NCBI GenBank assembly: GCA_046329195.1
Contig: JAXLVB010000003.1
Coordinates: forward strand, 806,001 to 870,000
Direction of reading: 5' to 3'
Length of the DNA: 64,000 bases
DNA from: JAXLVB01 sp046329195
GTDB lineage: Bacteria; Bacteroidota; Bacteroidia; Cytophagales; Spirosomataceae
The notes below the pieces were generated by a model. The model saw only the letters and a program-made list of their open reading frames with translations. It had not been told where the DNA came from and did not search any database. Below, piece by piece: positions 1-7,555 of this stretch. Position 1 is the stretch's first letter; the number at the start of each line of letters is the position of its first letter. A program made the translations under genes and the position numbers.

Positions 1-165
1 TAATTCTGAAGCTTGCGAACTGAGTGTATTGGCCCAATTATACCCCTGACCATACTTAGGATAATCCCAATAAAAGCCTTGCATGAGCACCTGCTGTGCC
101 GTTGTCGGAAAGCTACTTAGATAGGCTATTACGCCTATTAATAGGTAATAATTTTTTTTCATCAT
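1..165 (-). CDS. alpha-amylase (GH13), N-terminal part only, runs off the window
   Basis: Read on the minus strand from ATG at 165, this gives 55 residues without a stop up to the window edge. It opens with two Met codons, a basic MMKKN start and a hydrophobic signal peptide ending near TTAQ. The mature part begins VLMQGFYWDYP, the usual first strand of secreted bacterial GH13 alpha-amylases (VMMQ-F-W-D pattern), which hydrolyse internal alpha-1,4 bonds in starch or glycogen. The catalytic part lies outside the window, so the family call rests on the N-terminus only. A TAnnTTTG-like -7 element lies 28 bases upstream. Confidence 0.7.
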   Translation of the reverse strand, partial: MMKKNYYLLIGVIAYLSSFPTTAQQVLMQGFYWDYPKYGQGYNWANTLSSQASEL

Positions 166-192
166 AGGAGTTTGATAATTGAAGTGCAACTC

Positions 193-200
193 CAAAGTTA
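193..200 (-). promoter_or_regulatory. possible -7 element for the amylase gene
   Basis: The minus strand reads TAACTTTG, matching the Bacteroidetes -7 consensus TAnnTTTG, about 28 bases before the amylase ATG. No clear -33 TTTG is present at the expected distance, so this is a partial match only. Confidence 0.35.
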
Positions 201-261
201 TACTATTGCTTGAAAAAACAGTAAAATATTGAGCAAAATCTTAGCTTTTGTGACAAAAAAG

Positions 262-293
262 AAGGCTTATCAAACAAATGTCTGATAAGCCTT
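262..293 (-). terminator. intrinsic terminator of the TolC gene
   Basis: An 11-bp perfect stem (AAGGCTTATCA with TGATAAGCCTT) and a 10-base loop are followed on the minus strand by a T-rich run. It lies 24 bases past the TolC stop, between it and the amylase gene, which runs in the same direction. Confidence 0.75.
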
Positions 294-316
294 TAGCAAT
301 GTATAAAGGTTGTGGG

Positions 317-1636
317 TTATTTCTCCATCAATATCGTACTACTGAGGCGTTGTAATTCTATTTCGGTCAGTTTGGTATTAAACTCAGCTTCGATGAGCCG
401 TGTTTGTGCCGCTACGGCGTTTCGTTGTGCCTCTCGGAGTTCGAGGGGAGTAGAGACCCCTATTTTGTAACGCTCAAAGGCAATGTCCACGTTTTGGCGA
501 GCTACGGCAAAATTCTGAAGCTCCAATTGTACCAGCTCGAGGCTATTGCGATAGCTGAGGTAGGTGCGTTCCAATGCCGATTCTAACTGTACTTTTAAGT
601 CTTTTTCTTGGTATTCGGCCACTAGGCTGTTCACCTTAGCATTTTCGATACGTCGTTTTTGATTGTAGCCGTCAAAGATATTGACCGTAGCCCGAACGCC
701 ATAGTTAAACAATCCTGTTTTACCTGTTTGCACCCCAAAACCTGCTCCATTGTTGACGGTATTATAGTTATATCCACCCAAAAAATCCAGTTGAGGTAGC
801 TGCAAGGACTTCTGGTTTTTGATTTCTAAATCAGCCAATTTTTTGTTCATTCCAGCCAATACCAAACTAGGATTTTGACTAAGCACAAGCGGACGGAGCG
901 TTTCGAGTTGTAAGTTCTTATTGAGAATGATGGTGTCAGGCACCGAGAAATCTGCATTTAAGTCTCGTACTAATAGCGCATTAAGTGCGATACGGGCATT
1001 GCGAAGAGCTTGTTCTTGGGCAACTAAGGCTGCCTTGTCGCCGTTGTAATCTACCTGCGCCGCTAGGTAGTCCAGCTTAGAGCCTTGGCCCACCTCATAG
1101 CGGTCTTTAGCTAAGCGAAGACGCTCATTTGAGATTTCGAGAGCATCTTTGAAGGTTTTAAGGCGCTGCGACTGCCGCAAAATATCGTAGTAGGCATTCG
1201 CCACTTGGGCAATGGTGTTTTCAATAACAATTTTTTCGCTGACCACACCCTGTCGTTGGAGCTCAGCCAAGCGGTCTCGGGCAATGAACATCCCCATGCC
1301 ATCAAACAAAGTCCAAACCACATTGACCCCAAGGTTGCCGTTGTTGTTCTTGACACCACTCTGCCGAAGTGGGTCTCGTACTCCTCCAAAAAACTCTTGA
1401 TCTATCTTACTGATACTGTAGTTTTTAGAGGCCTGTCCCGTTACTGTAGGCAAAAAACCAGCATTACCGAGCGTATTGTCGTTTTCGCCTATCTTTTTGC
1501 GAGTACTCGCTACTTTAATACCAAAATTTTGCTTCAACGACAGCTCAATGGCTTGGTCGAGGCTTAGTAATTCTTGTGCATAAGTAGCTGACAAAAAGAC
1601 GCTTACTAAAATAGTTAAGAACGATTTTCGGAGCAT
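317..1636 (-). CDS. TolC family outer-membrane efflux protein
   Basis: A 439-residue outer-membrane channel of the TolC/OEP family, which spans the outer membrane and periplasm for efflux pumps or type I export. Residues 1-20 form a signal peptide (hydrophobic stretch ending SATYAQ). The mature protein starts with LSLDQAIELSLKQN, the typical first OEP helix, followed by two OEP repeats. Near residues 375-425 is the common ALERTYLSYRNSLELVQLE type of long helix. The length is normal for the family. No adaptor or pump gene is next to it, so its partner must be encoded elsewhere. ATG at 1636 is the only sensible start because the signal peptide begins there. Confidence 0.88.
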   Translation of the reverse strand: MLRKSFLTILVSVFLSATYAQELLSLDQAIELSLKQNFGIKVASTRKKIGENDNTLGNAGFLPTVTGQASKNYSISKIDQEFFGGVRDPLRQSGVKNNNGNLGVNVVWTLFDGMGMFIARDRLAELQRQGVVSEKIVIENTIAQVANAYYDILRQSQRLKTFKDALEISNERLRLAKDRYEVGQGSKLDYLAAQVDYNGDKAALVAQEQALRNARIALNALLVRDLNADFSVPDTIILNKNLQLETLRPLVLSQNPSLVLAGMNKKLADLEIKNQKSLQLPQLDFLGGYNYNTVNNGAGFGVQTGKTGLFNYGVRATVNIFDGYNQKRRIENAKVNSLVAEYQEKDLKVQLESALERTYLSYRNSLELVQLELQNFAVARQNVDIAFERYKIGVSTPLELREAQRNAVAAQTRLIEAEFNTKLTEIELQRLSSTILMEK

Positions 1637-1747
1637 GGGTGTGCTGATAATAAGATTTTTTGCCGAAATTACTTAAAACTCCACAGCCATAGCGTAGCTT
1701 CGGGGCAAATGTATTAGTTTGCAGCGACTAAACGGATTTTTTTTGAG

Positions 1748-2584
1748 ATGACAACATTCCGCAAAAAGGTATATCACCTTCTCGAAACTTCGGCAGGAAG
1801 CCGTAAAGGTTGGATTGGGGTATTCAACGGTTTTTTGTTTACGCTCATTTTTCTGAACGGAGTGGCCATTGTGCTTCACTCGGTTGAAGAAATTTACCGA
1901 AACCATATCAAGCTATTCAATTATTTTGAGTTATTCTCGGTCACGTTTTTTACCATCGAATACGGCTTTAGGGTGTGGTGTTCGGTCGAAAAGCAGGCGC
2001 ACCACCATCCTATCTGGGGGAGGCTCAAGTATATTTTTACCTTTTGGGCCTTGGTGGACTTGATGGGTTTTATGCCCTTTTTCCTCTCGATGTTTGACGT
2101 AGATTTGGGCTTAGTACGAGTTTTGCGACTCTTCCGCCTGCTTCGGTTATTCCGTATTACCCGCTATGTGTTAGCCCTGAATATCATCGAAAACGTTATT
2201 AAAGAAAAGAAAGAAGAATTGGTACTGAGCTTTATTTTTATTTTGTTTTTGCTTCTGATTTCGTCGAGTTTGATGTATTACATTGAACATCCGGCTCAGC
2301 CCAAAGTTTTCAAAAGCATTCCGGCTACGCTGTGGTGGGGCGTGGCTACTATCACTACGGTAGGTTATGGCGATGCCGTACCCATCACGCCGTTAGGCAA
2401 AATCTTCGGGGGGATTGTGGCCTTAGCGGGAGTGGGGTTATTTGCTCTGCCTTCAGGTATTTTGGCATCGGGCTTTGCTGAGGAAATTGGTAAACGCAAT
2501 CGAAAAAAGCGTACGATTATCTGCCCCCACTGCAGCACCGAAATAGACCTCGACATGGTGGTACATGAGCATAAGAAAAAGTGA
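1748..2584 (+). CDS. voltage-gated potassium channel, six-TM type
   Basis: A 278-residue inner-membrane ion channel. Six hydrophobic segments fit the Kv plan. S4 (residues 121-139) carries arginines at 124, 127, 130, 133, 136 and 139, the every-third-residue voltage-sensor pattern. The pore loop has the K+ selectivity filter TVGYGD at 204-209, and S6 spans about 217-243. The C-terminus is basic and then carries CPHC (259-262), half of a zinc-ribbon-like knuckle, before a His/Lys-rich end. It is divergent from the TolC gene, with about 110 bases between the starts. Assignment as a K+ channel is firm; gating behaviour is inferred. Confidence 0.9.
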   Translation: MTTFRKKVYHLLETSAGSRKGWIGVFNGFLFTLIFLNGVAIVLHSVEEIYRNHIKLFNYFELFSVTFFTIEYGFRVWCSVEKQAHHHPIWGRLKYIFTFWALVDLMGFMPFFLSMFDVDLGLVRVLRLFRLLRLFRITRYVLALNIIENVIKEKKEELVLSFIFILFLLLISSSLMYYIEHPAQPKVFKSIPATLWWGVATITTVGYGDAVPITPLGKIFGGIVALAGVGLFALPSGILASGFAEEIGKRNRKKRTIICPHCSTEIDLDMVVHEHKKK

Positions 2585-2710
2585 GATGTGTCTTTGCTTA
2601 GGTTTGTGTGGTGAGGGATACTACCCACCTTGGGATGGTTTATAAAACAACATACCCTCAGAAAGCTTGGTTTGAATAGCCTTCTGAAGGTAGTCGTTAA
2701 GGTAACAGCA

Positions 2711-4060
2711 TTACATCCCCGCCCGTGGCACAATGGGAAGGCTTTCGTTGCCGTCGTCGCTAACGGCTTGAACTGCAAAGAAATAGTGGTCTTTTGAATA
2801 AGGGATATTGAGACCTAGCTTGTCGGTGAAGATTTTCTTTTGCCAAAAAGGCTGATATGTTTCCCGTACCAATACGTAGTAACCCTTCACCTTACCCGAC
2901 TTAGGGGCTTGCCAAACCAGTGTGGTCGAATTGCTGAGCCCTTTCATATCCAGTATCACGTTTTGAGGCGTAGCCGGCGCTTTAGCTAAGTTGGCCAGTG
3001 TAGCTAAGTTAACGGCGGTATTCTTGCGCAAGTATTCAAAGTCCATAAACTTGGGTAAATCTCCATATTCAATGCCTTTTTCGGTACGCAAGTCTTGGTG
3101 CTGGTGCTCAAAGTTTTCGTTCATTTCGGTGATACGCACCGCTGCGAAGCCTTTGTTCACAAAAGGTGTGTGGTCGCCGCCTCGCAAGAAACGGTCGTTT
3201 CGGTACACCATCACCACTTCGAGGTTGTCCACATACCGCTCACCTACTTCTTTGAGATAGCGAGCCAATTGGCGGGTTTTACCGTCGTTTTCGAGTCCGT
3301 ACTGCCGAATCTGGGCTGCTTTTTTGTCTAATTCGTAGCCTGGTAATCCTTCGCTAAACACCCGCAGGCGAGTGTTATCAATGATGTTGGTCTCCGAACT
3401 ATTGTTTGAGCCCATGATGTCATTGTTGAGCAGGGCTTCGAGGTTAGTTTTGTCTTGGAACATTTTTTCGGCTAAATGCTCCGCACCCAACAATCCCTGT
3501 TCTTCACCGCTCACGGTCACAAATAGCACAGTAGCCGGAAATTTCGTTTTGCTCAGAACTCTTGCCAGTTCAATGACGGCGGCGGTACCACTACCATCAT
3601 CGTTCGCACCGGGGGCATCGGCATCACGGTTCATCACATTGGTCACACGGCTGTCAATATGACCACTGACCATAAACACCCGGTCGTCGGCAGGGTCAGT
3701 GCCTTTTAGTATAGCCATCACATTGGCCATTTCGGTATCTTTGTCCACTCGCTTGCCGTCGGCAGGTAGCGTCCACGTGTCGAGCATAGCAGTCATGCGC
3801 CCGCCCGATTGTTTGGCAAATTCATTGAACTTACTCAATACCCACGTTCTTGCTGCACCAATGCCTCGCTTAGGGTCGGTGGTGGTACTGAGGGTTTGGC
3901 GAGTACCAAAGCTCACCAATTTCTGAATGTAGGCTTGTAAGCTATCTTTGGATACTTCTTTGACTAATCGTTCAATTTCGGCATCTCGCTGAATAATTTT
4001 CTGAGCCTGAAGCGTAGTAGTACACCACGCCAAAGCCAGTAGAAGTAGTGTTTTTTTCAT
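2711..4060 (-). CDS. M28 family zinc aminopeptidase, secreted
   Basis: A 449-residue secreted metallopeptidase of family M28. Residues 1-19 are a signal peptide. The co-catalytic zinc site is visible in order: H134 and D136 (SGHIDSR), D154 in GANDDGSG, the EE pair at 186-187 (SGEEQG), D214 in NNDIMG, and H296 in RGGDHTPF. After about residue 365 the sequence changes to a short beta-rich domain resembling fibronectin type III, often the last domain of such exported peptidases. It probably trims peptides outside the cytoplasm. The start at 4060 puts the signal peptide at the N-terminus. Confidence 0.88.
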   Translation of the reverse strand: MKKTLLLLALAWCTTTLQAQKIIQRDAEIERLVKEVSKDSLQAYIQKLVSFGTRQTLSTTTDPKRGIGAARTWVLSKFNEFAKQSGGRMTAMLDTWTLPADGKRVDKDTEMANVMAILKGTDPADDRVFMVSGHIDSRVTNVMNRDADAPGANDDGSGTAAVIELARVLSKTKFPATVLFVTVSGEEQGLLGAEHLAEKMFQDKTNLEALLNNDIMGSNNSSETNIIDNTRLRVFSEGLPGYELDKKAAQIRQYGLENDGKTRQLARYLKEVGERYVDNLEVVMVYRNDRFLRGGDHTPFVNKGFAAVRITEMNENFEHQHQDLRTEKGIEYGDLPKFMDFEYLRKNTAVNLATLANLAKAPATPQNVILDMKGLSNSTTLVWQAPKSGKVKGYYVLVRETYQPFWQKKIFTDKLGLNIPYSKDHYFFAVQAVSDDGNESLPIVPRAGM

Positions 4061-4179
4061 AGAAAGTCATTAGTTGATACTACGAAATAAGAAGTTTTCG
4101 GTGAGGATTGTTTGGTTGAAAGCCTGTTTTTAGCCAAACCTGTCCTTTCTGAGGTTTAAAGTCTGTATTGTTGCGAGGA

Positions 4180-5064
4180 CTATTTCCGGCGATAAAAATA
4201 CAAGCGTGGCTTAATGGCCACAGCAGGGTTTTCTTCGCTGGTGGTATAGTAGCCCAAATTGTCAACAGAAAATGCCAAGGCTTCGCCTTGTGGCTCTACG
4301 GTATAAAGCAGGATTTTGGGACTTCGCTTGAGCGCATCTAATACGGACTCGCCGCTTCGGCGTTTCCAATAAAATACCTGAGCGTAGTTTTTCAGAATAA
4401 TTTCCTGATTATCAGCTGAAATATCACCTGCTGTGCAAAAATTAAAACTCAACTCTTGCATGTACTCTGCCGTGAGTGTGCCAGTGGTTGCTTGTGGATA
4501 GCGCAATCGGTAGATTTTTGAGTTGGCCTCTCGCTTGGTGACTATATATAAATCTTTGGTCTCGTGGTCAATTAGTAAGCATTCGGCATCGTGGTTACCA
4601 TCGGGATATTTGAATCGGATGGCTTCGGCGTTTTTGATGCTTCCCCCATTGCTCAACTGACTTTGAGCAGGTTCTTTAAACCGATAAATAGTATAGCTAC
4701 CATACTCTTGAAGGTTGTCGCCCGTATCGGCTAAATAAATGTAGGTGCCGTCCGAAAAGGTACTGGCCGCTATGTCTTCCCAATCTCGATTTTTGGTGTT
4801 TTCTACAAAGTATTGCCCAATGCGTTGTGCTTGCGTATTGACCAAAAATACCCGATTGGTATCGCCAGAGTCGTTGTGTGTCCAAAGCAGACCTGCATTT
4901 GTTCGGCTTGCTATTAGACCTGATAGTTCGTTGAGTTGGGTGTCGGTGAAGGTACCCACGTTTTCGGCCTCCGCAAAATCCGCCTCAGTAGCGGCAGGTT
5001 GAGGTGATTCGGTGTGACAGCTAAACGCAAACACAAAAAGTAGTATCCAGCTCAGTCGAAGCAT
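4180..5064 (-). CDS. predicted lipoprotein, beta-propeller-like, function unknown
   Basis: The open frame reaches 5136, but the ATG at 5064 gives a compact lipoprotein signal (MLRLSWILLFVFAFSC, lipobox FAFSC), so that start is chosen; ATG at 5103 is also possible. The mature part is about 280 residues with strand-turn repeats such as GLLWTHNDSGDTNRVFLV, TYIYLADTGDNLQEYG and KDLYIVTKREANSKIYRL, as seen in beta-propeller proteins of the SMP-30/esterase-like kind. No catalytic motif can be assigned. It is transcribed in the same direction as the M28 peptidase, with 119 bases between them. Confidence 0.65.
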   Translation of the reverse strand: MLRLSWILLFVFAFSCHTESPQPAATEADFAEAENVGTFTDTQLNELSGLIASRTNAGLLWTHNDSGDTNRVFLVNTQAQRIGQYFVENTKNRDWEDIAASTFSDGTYIYLADTGDNLQEYGSYTIYRFKEPAQSQLSNGGSIKNAEAIRFKYPDGNHDAECLLIDHETKDLYIVTKREANSKIYRLRYPQATTGTLTAEYMQELSFNFCTAGDISADNQEIILKNYAQVFYWKRRSGESVLDALKRSPKILLYTVEPQGEALAFSVDNLGYYTTSEENPAVAIKPRLYFYRRK

Positions 5065-5261
5065 AACCTGACGAATACGGGTAGCATTGATTGGTTGGGG
5101 CATCAGCACTCGAAAATTTGTCTTGAATGTTTTCATATTTCACAAAATAACACACTGATTATCAGTCTCCAAAAATAAAGTGTGAAACGAATTACCATTT
5201 TTCTCACACTTTTCTTAGTTTTCCTCAAATTTCCCTCAAAAATTTGCCAAAACCTCAACCC

Positions 5262-6740
5262 ATGCAATTTTCAGAACAAGACTTACAACAGATTGCCGCA
5301 CAAGGCATTGATTTACAGACCATCGAACAACAGATTGAGGACTTCAAAAAAGGGTTCCCATTTTTACCTCTTTCCAAAGCGGCTACAGTAGGCGATGGTA
5401 TTTTGCGTCTCAGTGATACCCAAGTAGCCCATTATGTAGAGGTGTTTGAGTCGCAAAAAGATAACGTTTCGCTGTTGAAATTCGTACCTGCCTCTGGAGC
5501 AGCTACTCGGATGTTCAAGTCGTTGTTTTCGTTTTTAGAAGCTGGCAAAACGGACAAATCGGTAGAGCAGTTCTTTGATCGCCTTAGTGATTTTGCTTTC
5601 TATGCCGACCTAATGGCCTTAGTACCCACCGATGCTGACCACACCACCTTGGCCGACTATTTCTTGACCGACAAAGGCTTAGGCTACGGTAGCTTGCCCA
5701 AGGGTTTGCTCAAATTTCATACGTATGACGACGGCACTCGTACCTCAGTAGAGGAGCACTTGGTAGAAGGCGCCAACTATGCTAATTCAAAAGGTAACGT
5801 CAACTTACACTTTACCGTTTCGCCAGAGCACCGTAGCAAATTTAACGAACTCATCAGCAGTGTGTTGGAGCATTATGAGTCGTTGTTTGGAGTGAAGTTC
5901 CATGTGTCGTTTTCGGAACAAAAGTCAGCGACCGATACCATTGCCGTCAACATGGACAATACGCCGTTTAGAGAAAAAGATGGCTCGCTGCACTTCCGCC
6001 CTGCCGGACACGGGGCGCTACTGGCCAATCTCAACGACATTGATGCCGACGTGGTGTTTATCAAAAACATTGATAACGTGGTACCTGACCGTATCAAGGC
6101 TACCACTATTGCCTATAAGAAAGCCTTGGCAGGGGTGCTGCTCCATTACCAAGGCCGCATAAAGCAGTACTTGGATATGCTTGCTGATGGGTATGTGAAC
6201 GATAGTTTTATTCGAGAATTAGAGCATTTCTTTGAAAAAGAGCTTTGTGTAGCTGCTCCCGAAGGGTTTGCGGCGCTCAGTCAACGAGAAAAACAGGAGT
6301 ATTTCCATGATAAACTGAATCGCCCTGTGCGGGTATGCGGGGTAGTGCCCAATACAGGCGAGCCCGGCGGTGGACCCTTCTGGGCTAACAATGCAGATGA
6401 TACCAGCTCATTACAAATTGTAGAATCGGCACAGGTGGACATGGGCGACGAAGCACAGAAGAGTATTTTTATGAATTCGACGCATTTCAACCCTGTAGAT
6501 TTGATTTGTGGACTCAAGAACGGTAAAGGCGAGAAATTCGATTTGCTTCGGTATCGTGACCCTAAAACGGGTTTTATCACTCAAAAATCAAAAGATGGTA
6601 AGGACCTAAAAGCGCAAGAATTGCCTGGCCTTTGGAACGGCTCGATGGCCGACTGGAACACGATTTTTGTGGAGGTACCGCTCATTACCTTTAACCCTGT
6701 CAAGACTGTTAATGACCTGCTTCGCCCAGAACACCAGTAA
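5262..6740 (+). CDS. DUF4301 family protein
   Basis: About 492 residues matching the DUF4301 family of Bacteroidota, soluble proteins of unknown function that resemble nucleotidyltransferases of the sugar-nucleotide type. The VPASGAATRMFKSLF segment near residues 75-90 fits the nucleotide-binding start of that fold, and the GEPGGGPFWA loop near 360-380 is a strongly conserved-looking Gly-rich segment. The frame is open from a TTG at 5244, but ATG at 5262 is the more natural start. No signal peptide is seen. A strong terminator follows 36 bases after the stop. Activity is not established. Confidence 0.8.
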   Translation: MQFSEQDLQQIAAQGIDLQTIEQQIEDFKKGFPFLPLSKAATVGDGILRLSDTQVAHYVEVFESQKDNVSLLKFVPASGAATRMFKSLFSFLEAGKTDKSVEQFFDRLSDFAFYADLMALVPTDADHTTLADYFLTDKGLGYGSLPKGLLKFHTYDDGTRTSVEEHLVEGANYANSKGNVNLHFTVSPEHRSKFNELISSVLEHYESLFGVKFHVSFSEQKSATDTIAVNMDNTPFREKDGSLHFRPAGHGALLANLNDIDADVVFIKNIDNVVPDRIKATTIAYKKALAGVLLHYQGRIKQYLDMLADGYVNDSFIRELEHFFEKELCVAAPEGFAALSQREKQEYFHDKLNRPVRVCGVVPNTGEPGGGPFWANNADDTSSLQIVESAQVDMGDEAQKSIFMNSTHFNPVDLICGLKNGKGEKFDLLRYRDPKTGFITQKSKDGKDLKAQELPGLWNGSMADWNTIFVEVPLITFNPVKTVNDLLRPEHQ

Positions 6741-6776
6741 GGTGGGGTGTAGTTATACCCAACCAACTGATCCACA

Positions 6777-6813
6777 ACAAAATACCCAGCTCGTTGCGAG
6801 CTGGGTATTTTGT
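6777..6813 (+). terminator. bidirectional terminator after DUF4301 gene (copy A of the duplicated block)
   Basis: A perfect 17-bp stem, ACAAAATACCCAGCTCG with its complement and a TTG loop, flanked by A and T runs. The same module recurs at 10029-10067 and in a variant form at 16121-16164. Confidence 0.85.
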
Positions 6814-6856
6814 TAAGAGCGCTTTCTATAAAGCACTGCTTCATTTGGTGAGTCTA

Positions 6857-6916
6857 TTAAATCAAATCTTGAAGTGTCTTTTTGTCTAATACGGCCAAGT
6901 TGGCATCACGCCATTG
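6857..6916 (-). pseudogene. remnant of rrf2: last 19 codons and stop
   Basis: The minus strand from 6916 to 6857 encodes the same 19 C-terminal residues (QWRDAN to LQDLI) and stop codon as the intact Rrf2 gene at 10097-10507, with only a few silent changes. Nothing of the rest of the gene is present to its right; homology stops at a small perfect hairpin (6917-6940). It is a duplicated gene end, not a functional gene. This is typical of what is left at one side when an element inserts at, or recombines across, the 3' end of a gene. Confidence 0.85.
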
Positions 6917-6971
6917 TCCGTAGTGTCCTAATACTACGGATAGAGGGAAAACACACTATCGTGCTAGTACA

Positions 6972-7083
6972 TGTGTTTAGTTTTTAGTTGATTATCATTG
7001 ATTTTGCCGACTCTTGCTTACGCCTGTTTGTTGAGCTATGCGCCCCAGACTATGCGTCCCAGTCAATGACCAACAAAGGAGGA
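6972..7083. repeat. intergenic repeat R, copy 1
   Basis: Shares with 8932-9107 the string TTGATTATCATTGATTT, then a CTTGCT..GCCTGTTTGTTG core, a TATGCG-CCCAGACT unit, CCCAGTCAA and a closing CCAACAA..AGG. The ends TTTGTTG and CAACAAA are inverted relative to each other, so each copy can fold. A shorter relative is at 7145-7188, where GGTC-AAAA-GACC forms the centre. Confidence 0.7.
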
Positions 7084-7144
7084 AAAAACATCAATAACGG
7101 AGAAATCATTGTTTAGTCACTGTCTTTCAATGTGTTATGCCCCC

Positions 7145-7188
7145 TTTTGCTTACGCCTGTTTTTTGGTCAAAAGACCAACAACAGAGG
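7145..7188. repeat. intergenic repeat R, short degenerate copy
   Basis: Contains the CTTACGCCTGTTTTTTGGTC arm, an AAAA loop and GACCAACAACAGAGG, i.e. the outer parts of repeat R without the CCCAGACTGTGCGT units. Confidence 0.55.
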
Positions 7189-7205
7189 AAATTTTACTTA
7201 AAAAT

Positions 7206-7246
7206 CACGGTAAACCGTGGGGGGAAATCACGGCAAACCGTGATTT
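7206..7246. promoter_or_regulatory. two tandem palindromes upstream of the HTH gene (possible operators)
   Basis: CACGG-TAAA-CCGTG (7206-7219) and CACGG-CAAA-CCGTG (7229-7242) are spaced 23 bases start to start, about two helical turns. The second is extended by AAAT/ATTT arms and a T run, so it could also act as a terminator-like hairpin. They lie 50-90 bases before the LuxR-type HTH gene, as expected for autoregulation, but no binding is shown. Confidence 0.45.
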
Positions 7247-7295
7247 TTTGTCGTTTTTGGGTTAACGACCTTTGTCTTGCCTATTTCACTAAACG

Positions 7296-7493
7296 ATGTC
7301 ACAAAACTTAACTACTCGCCAGCAAGATGTGCTACGACTCATCTGTGCCGAACATTCAACGGCTCAAATAGCCGACATCTTGCAGCTGTCGGTTAATACA
7401 GTAGAAACTCATAGAAAGAATTTGTTTCGAAGATTAGGCGTACGAAATGCAATGGGCTTGGTGAAGTATGCAATTGAGAACCAGCTTTTATAG
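7296..7493 (+). CDS. HTH-only LuxR/GerE-type DNA-binding protein
   Basis: 65 residues that are essentially just a LuxR C-terminal HTH: LTTRQQDVLRLICAEHSTAQIADILQLS, then VNTVETHRKNLFRRLGVRN. The SxxTVxxHxxN pattern of the recognition helix is complete (VNTVETHRKN). There is no receiver or sensor domain. It is preceded by two palindromes and followed 62 bases later by a secreted Ig-repeat protein in the same direction, which suggests, but does not prove, that it regulates itself or that gene. ATG at 7296 is the natural start. Full-length response regulators are about 200 residues, so this is a reduced form; such short forms occur in Bacteroidota. Confidence 0.85.
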   Translation: MSQNLTTRQQDVLRLICAEHSTAQIADILQLSVNTVETHRKNLFRRLGVRNAMGLVKYAIENQLL

Positions 7494-7555
7494 TTAGTGG
7501 GTCGCAAATAAGGTTGCGTATTGATTTTTATGCAAACACTAAATTGATTAACCAG

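Larger units (their letters stand above)
6762..6916. repeat. direct repeat copy A: terminator plus 3' end of rrf2
   Basis: This segment aligns with 10014-10156: the same flanking bases, the same terminator hairpin, then a run of nearly 60 bases with only a few changes. A 12-15 base insertion or deletion lies between the terminator and the coding remnant. Confidence 0.85.
6917..7295. other. gene-free stretch with hairpins and repeats upstream of the HTH gene
   Basis: No convincing reading frame. It starts with an 8-bp perfect hairpin (TCCGTAGT/ACTACGGA, 6917-6940), then repeat copy R1 (6972-7083), a shorter degenerate copy (7145-7188), and two palindromes (7206-7246) just before the HTH gene. 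A GACCTTTG at 7267-7274 resembles a -7 element but has no -33 box at normal spacing. Confidence 0.6.

Noticed and set aside
5182..5391. Plus-strand frame overlapping the start of the DUF4301 gene
   Set aside because: It runs out of frame into a clear family member and shows no protein-like features beyond a hydrophobic start.
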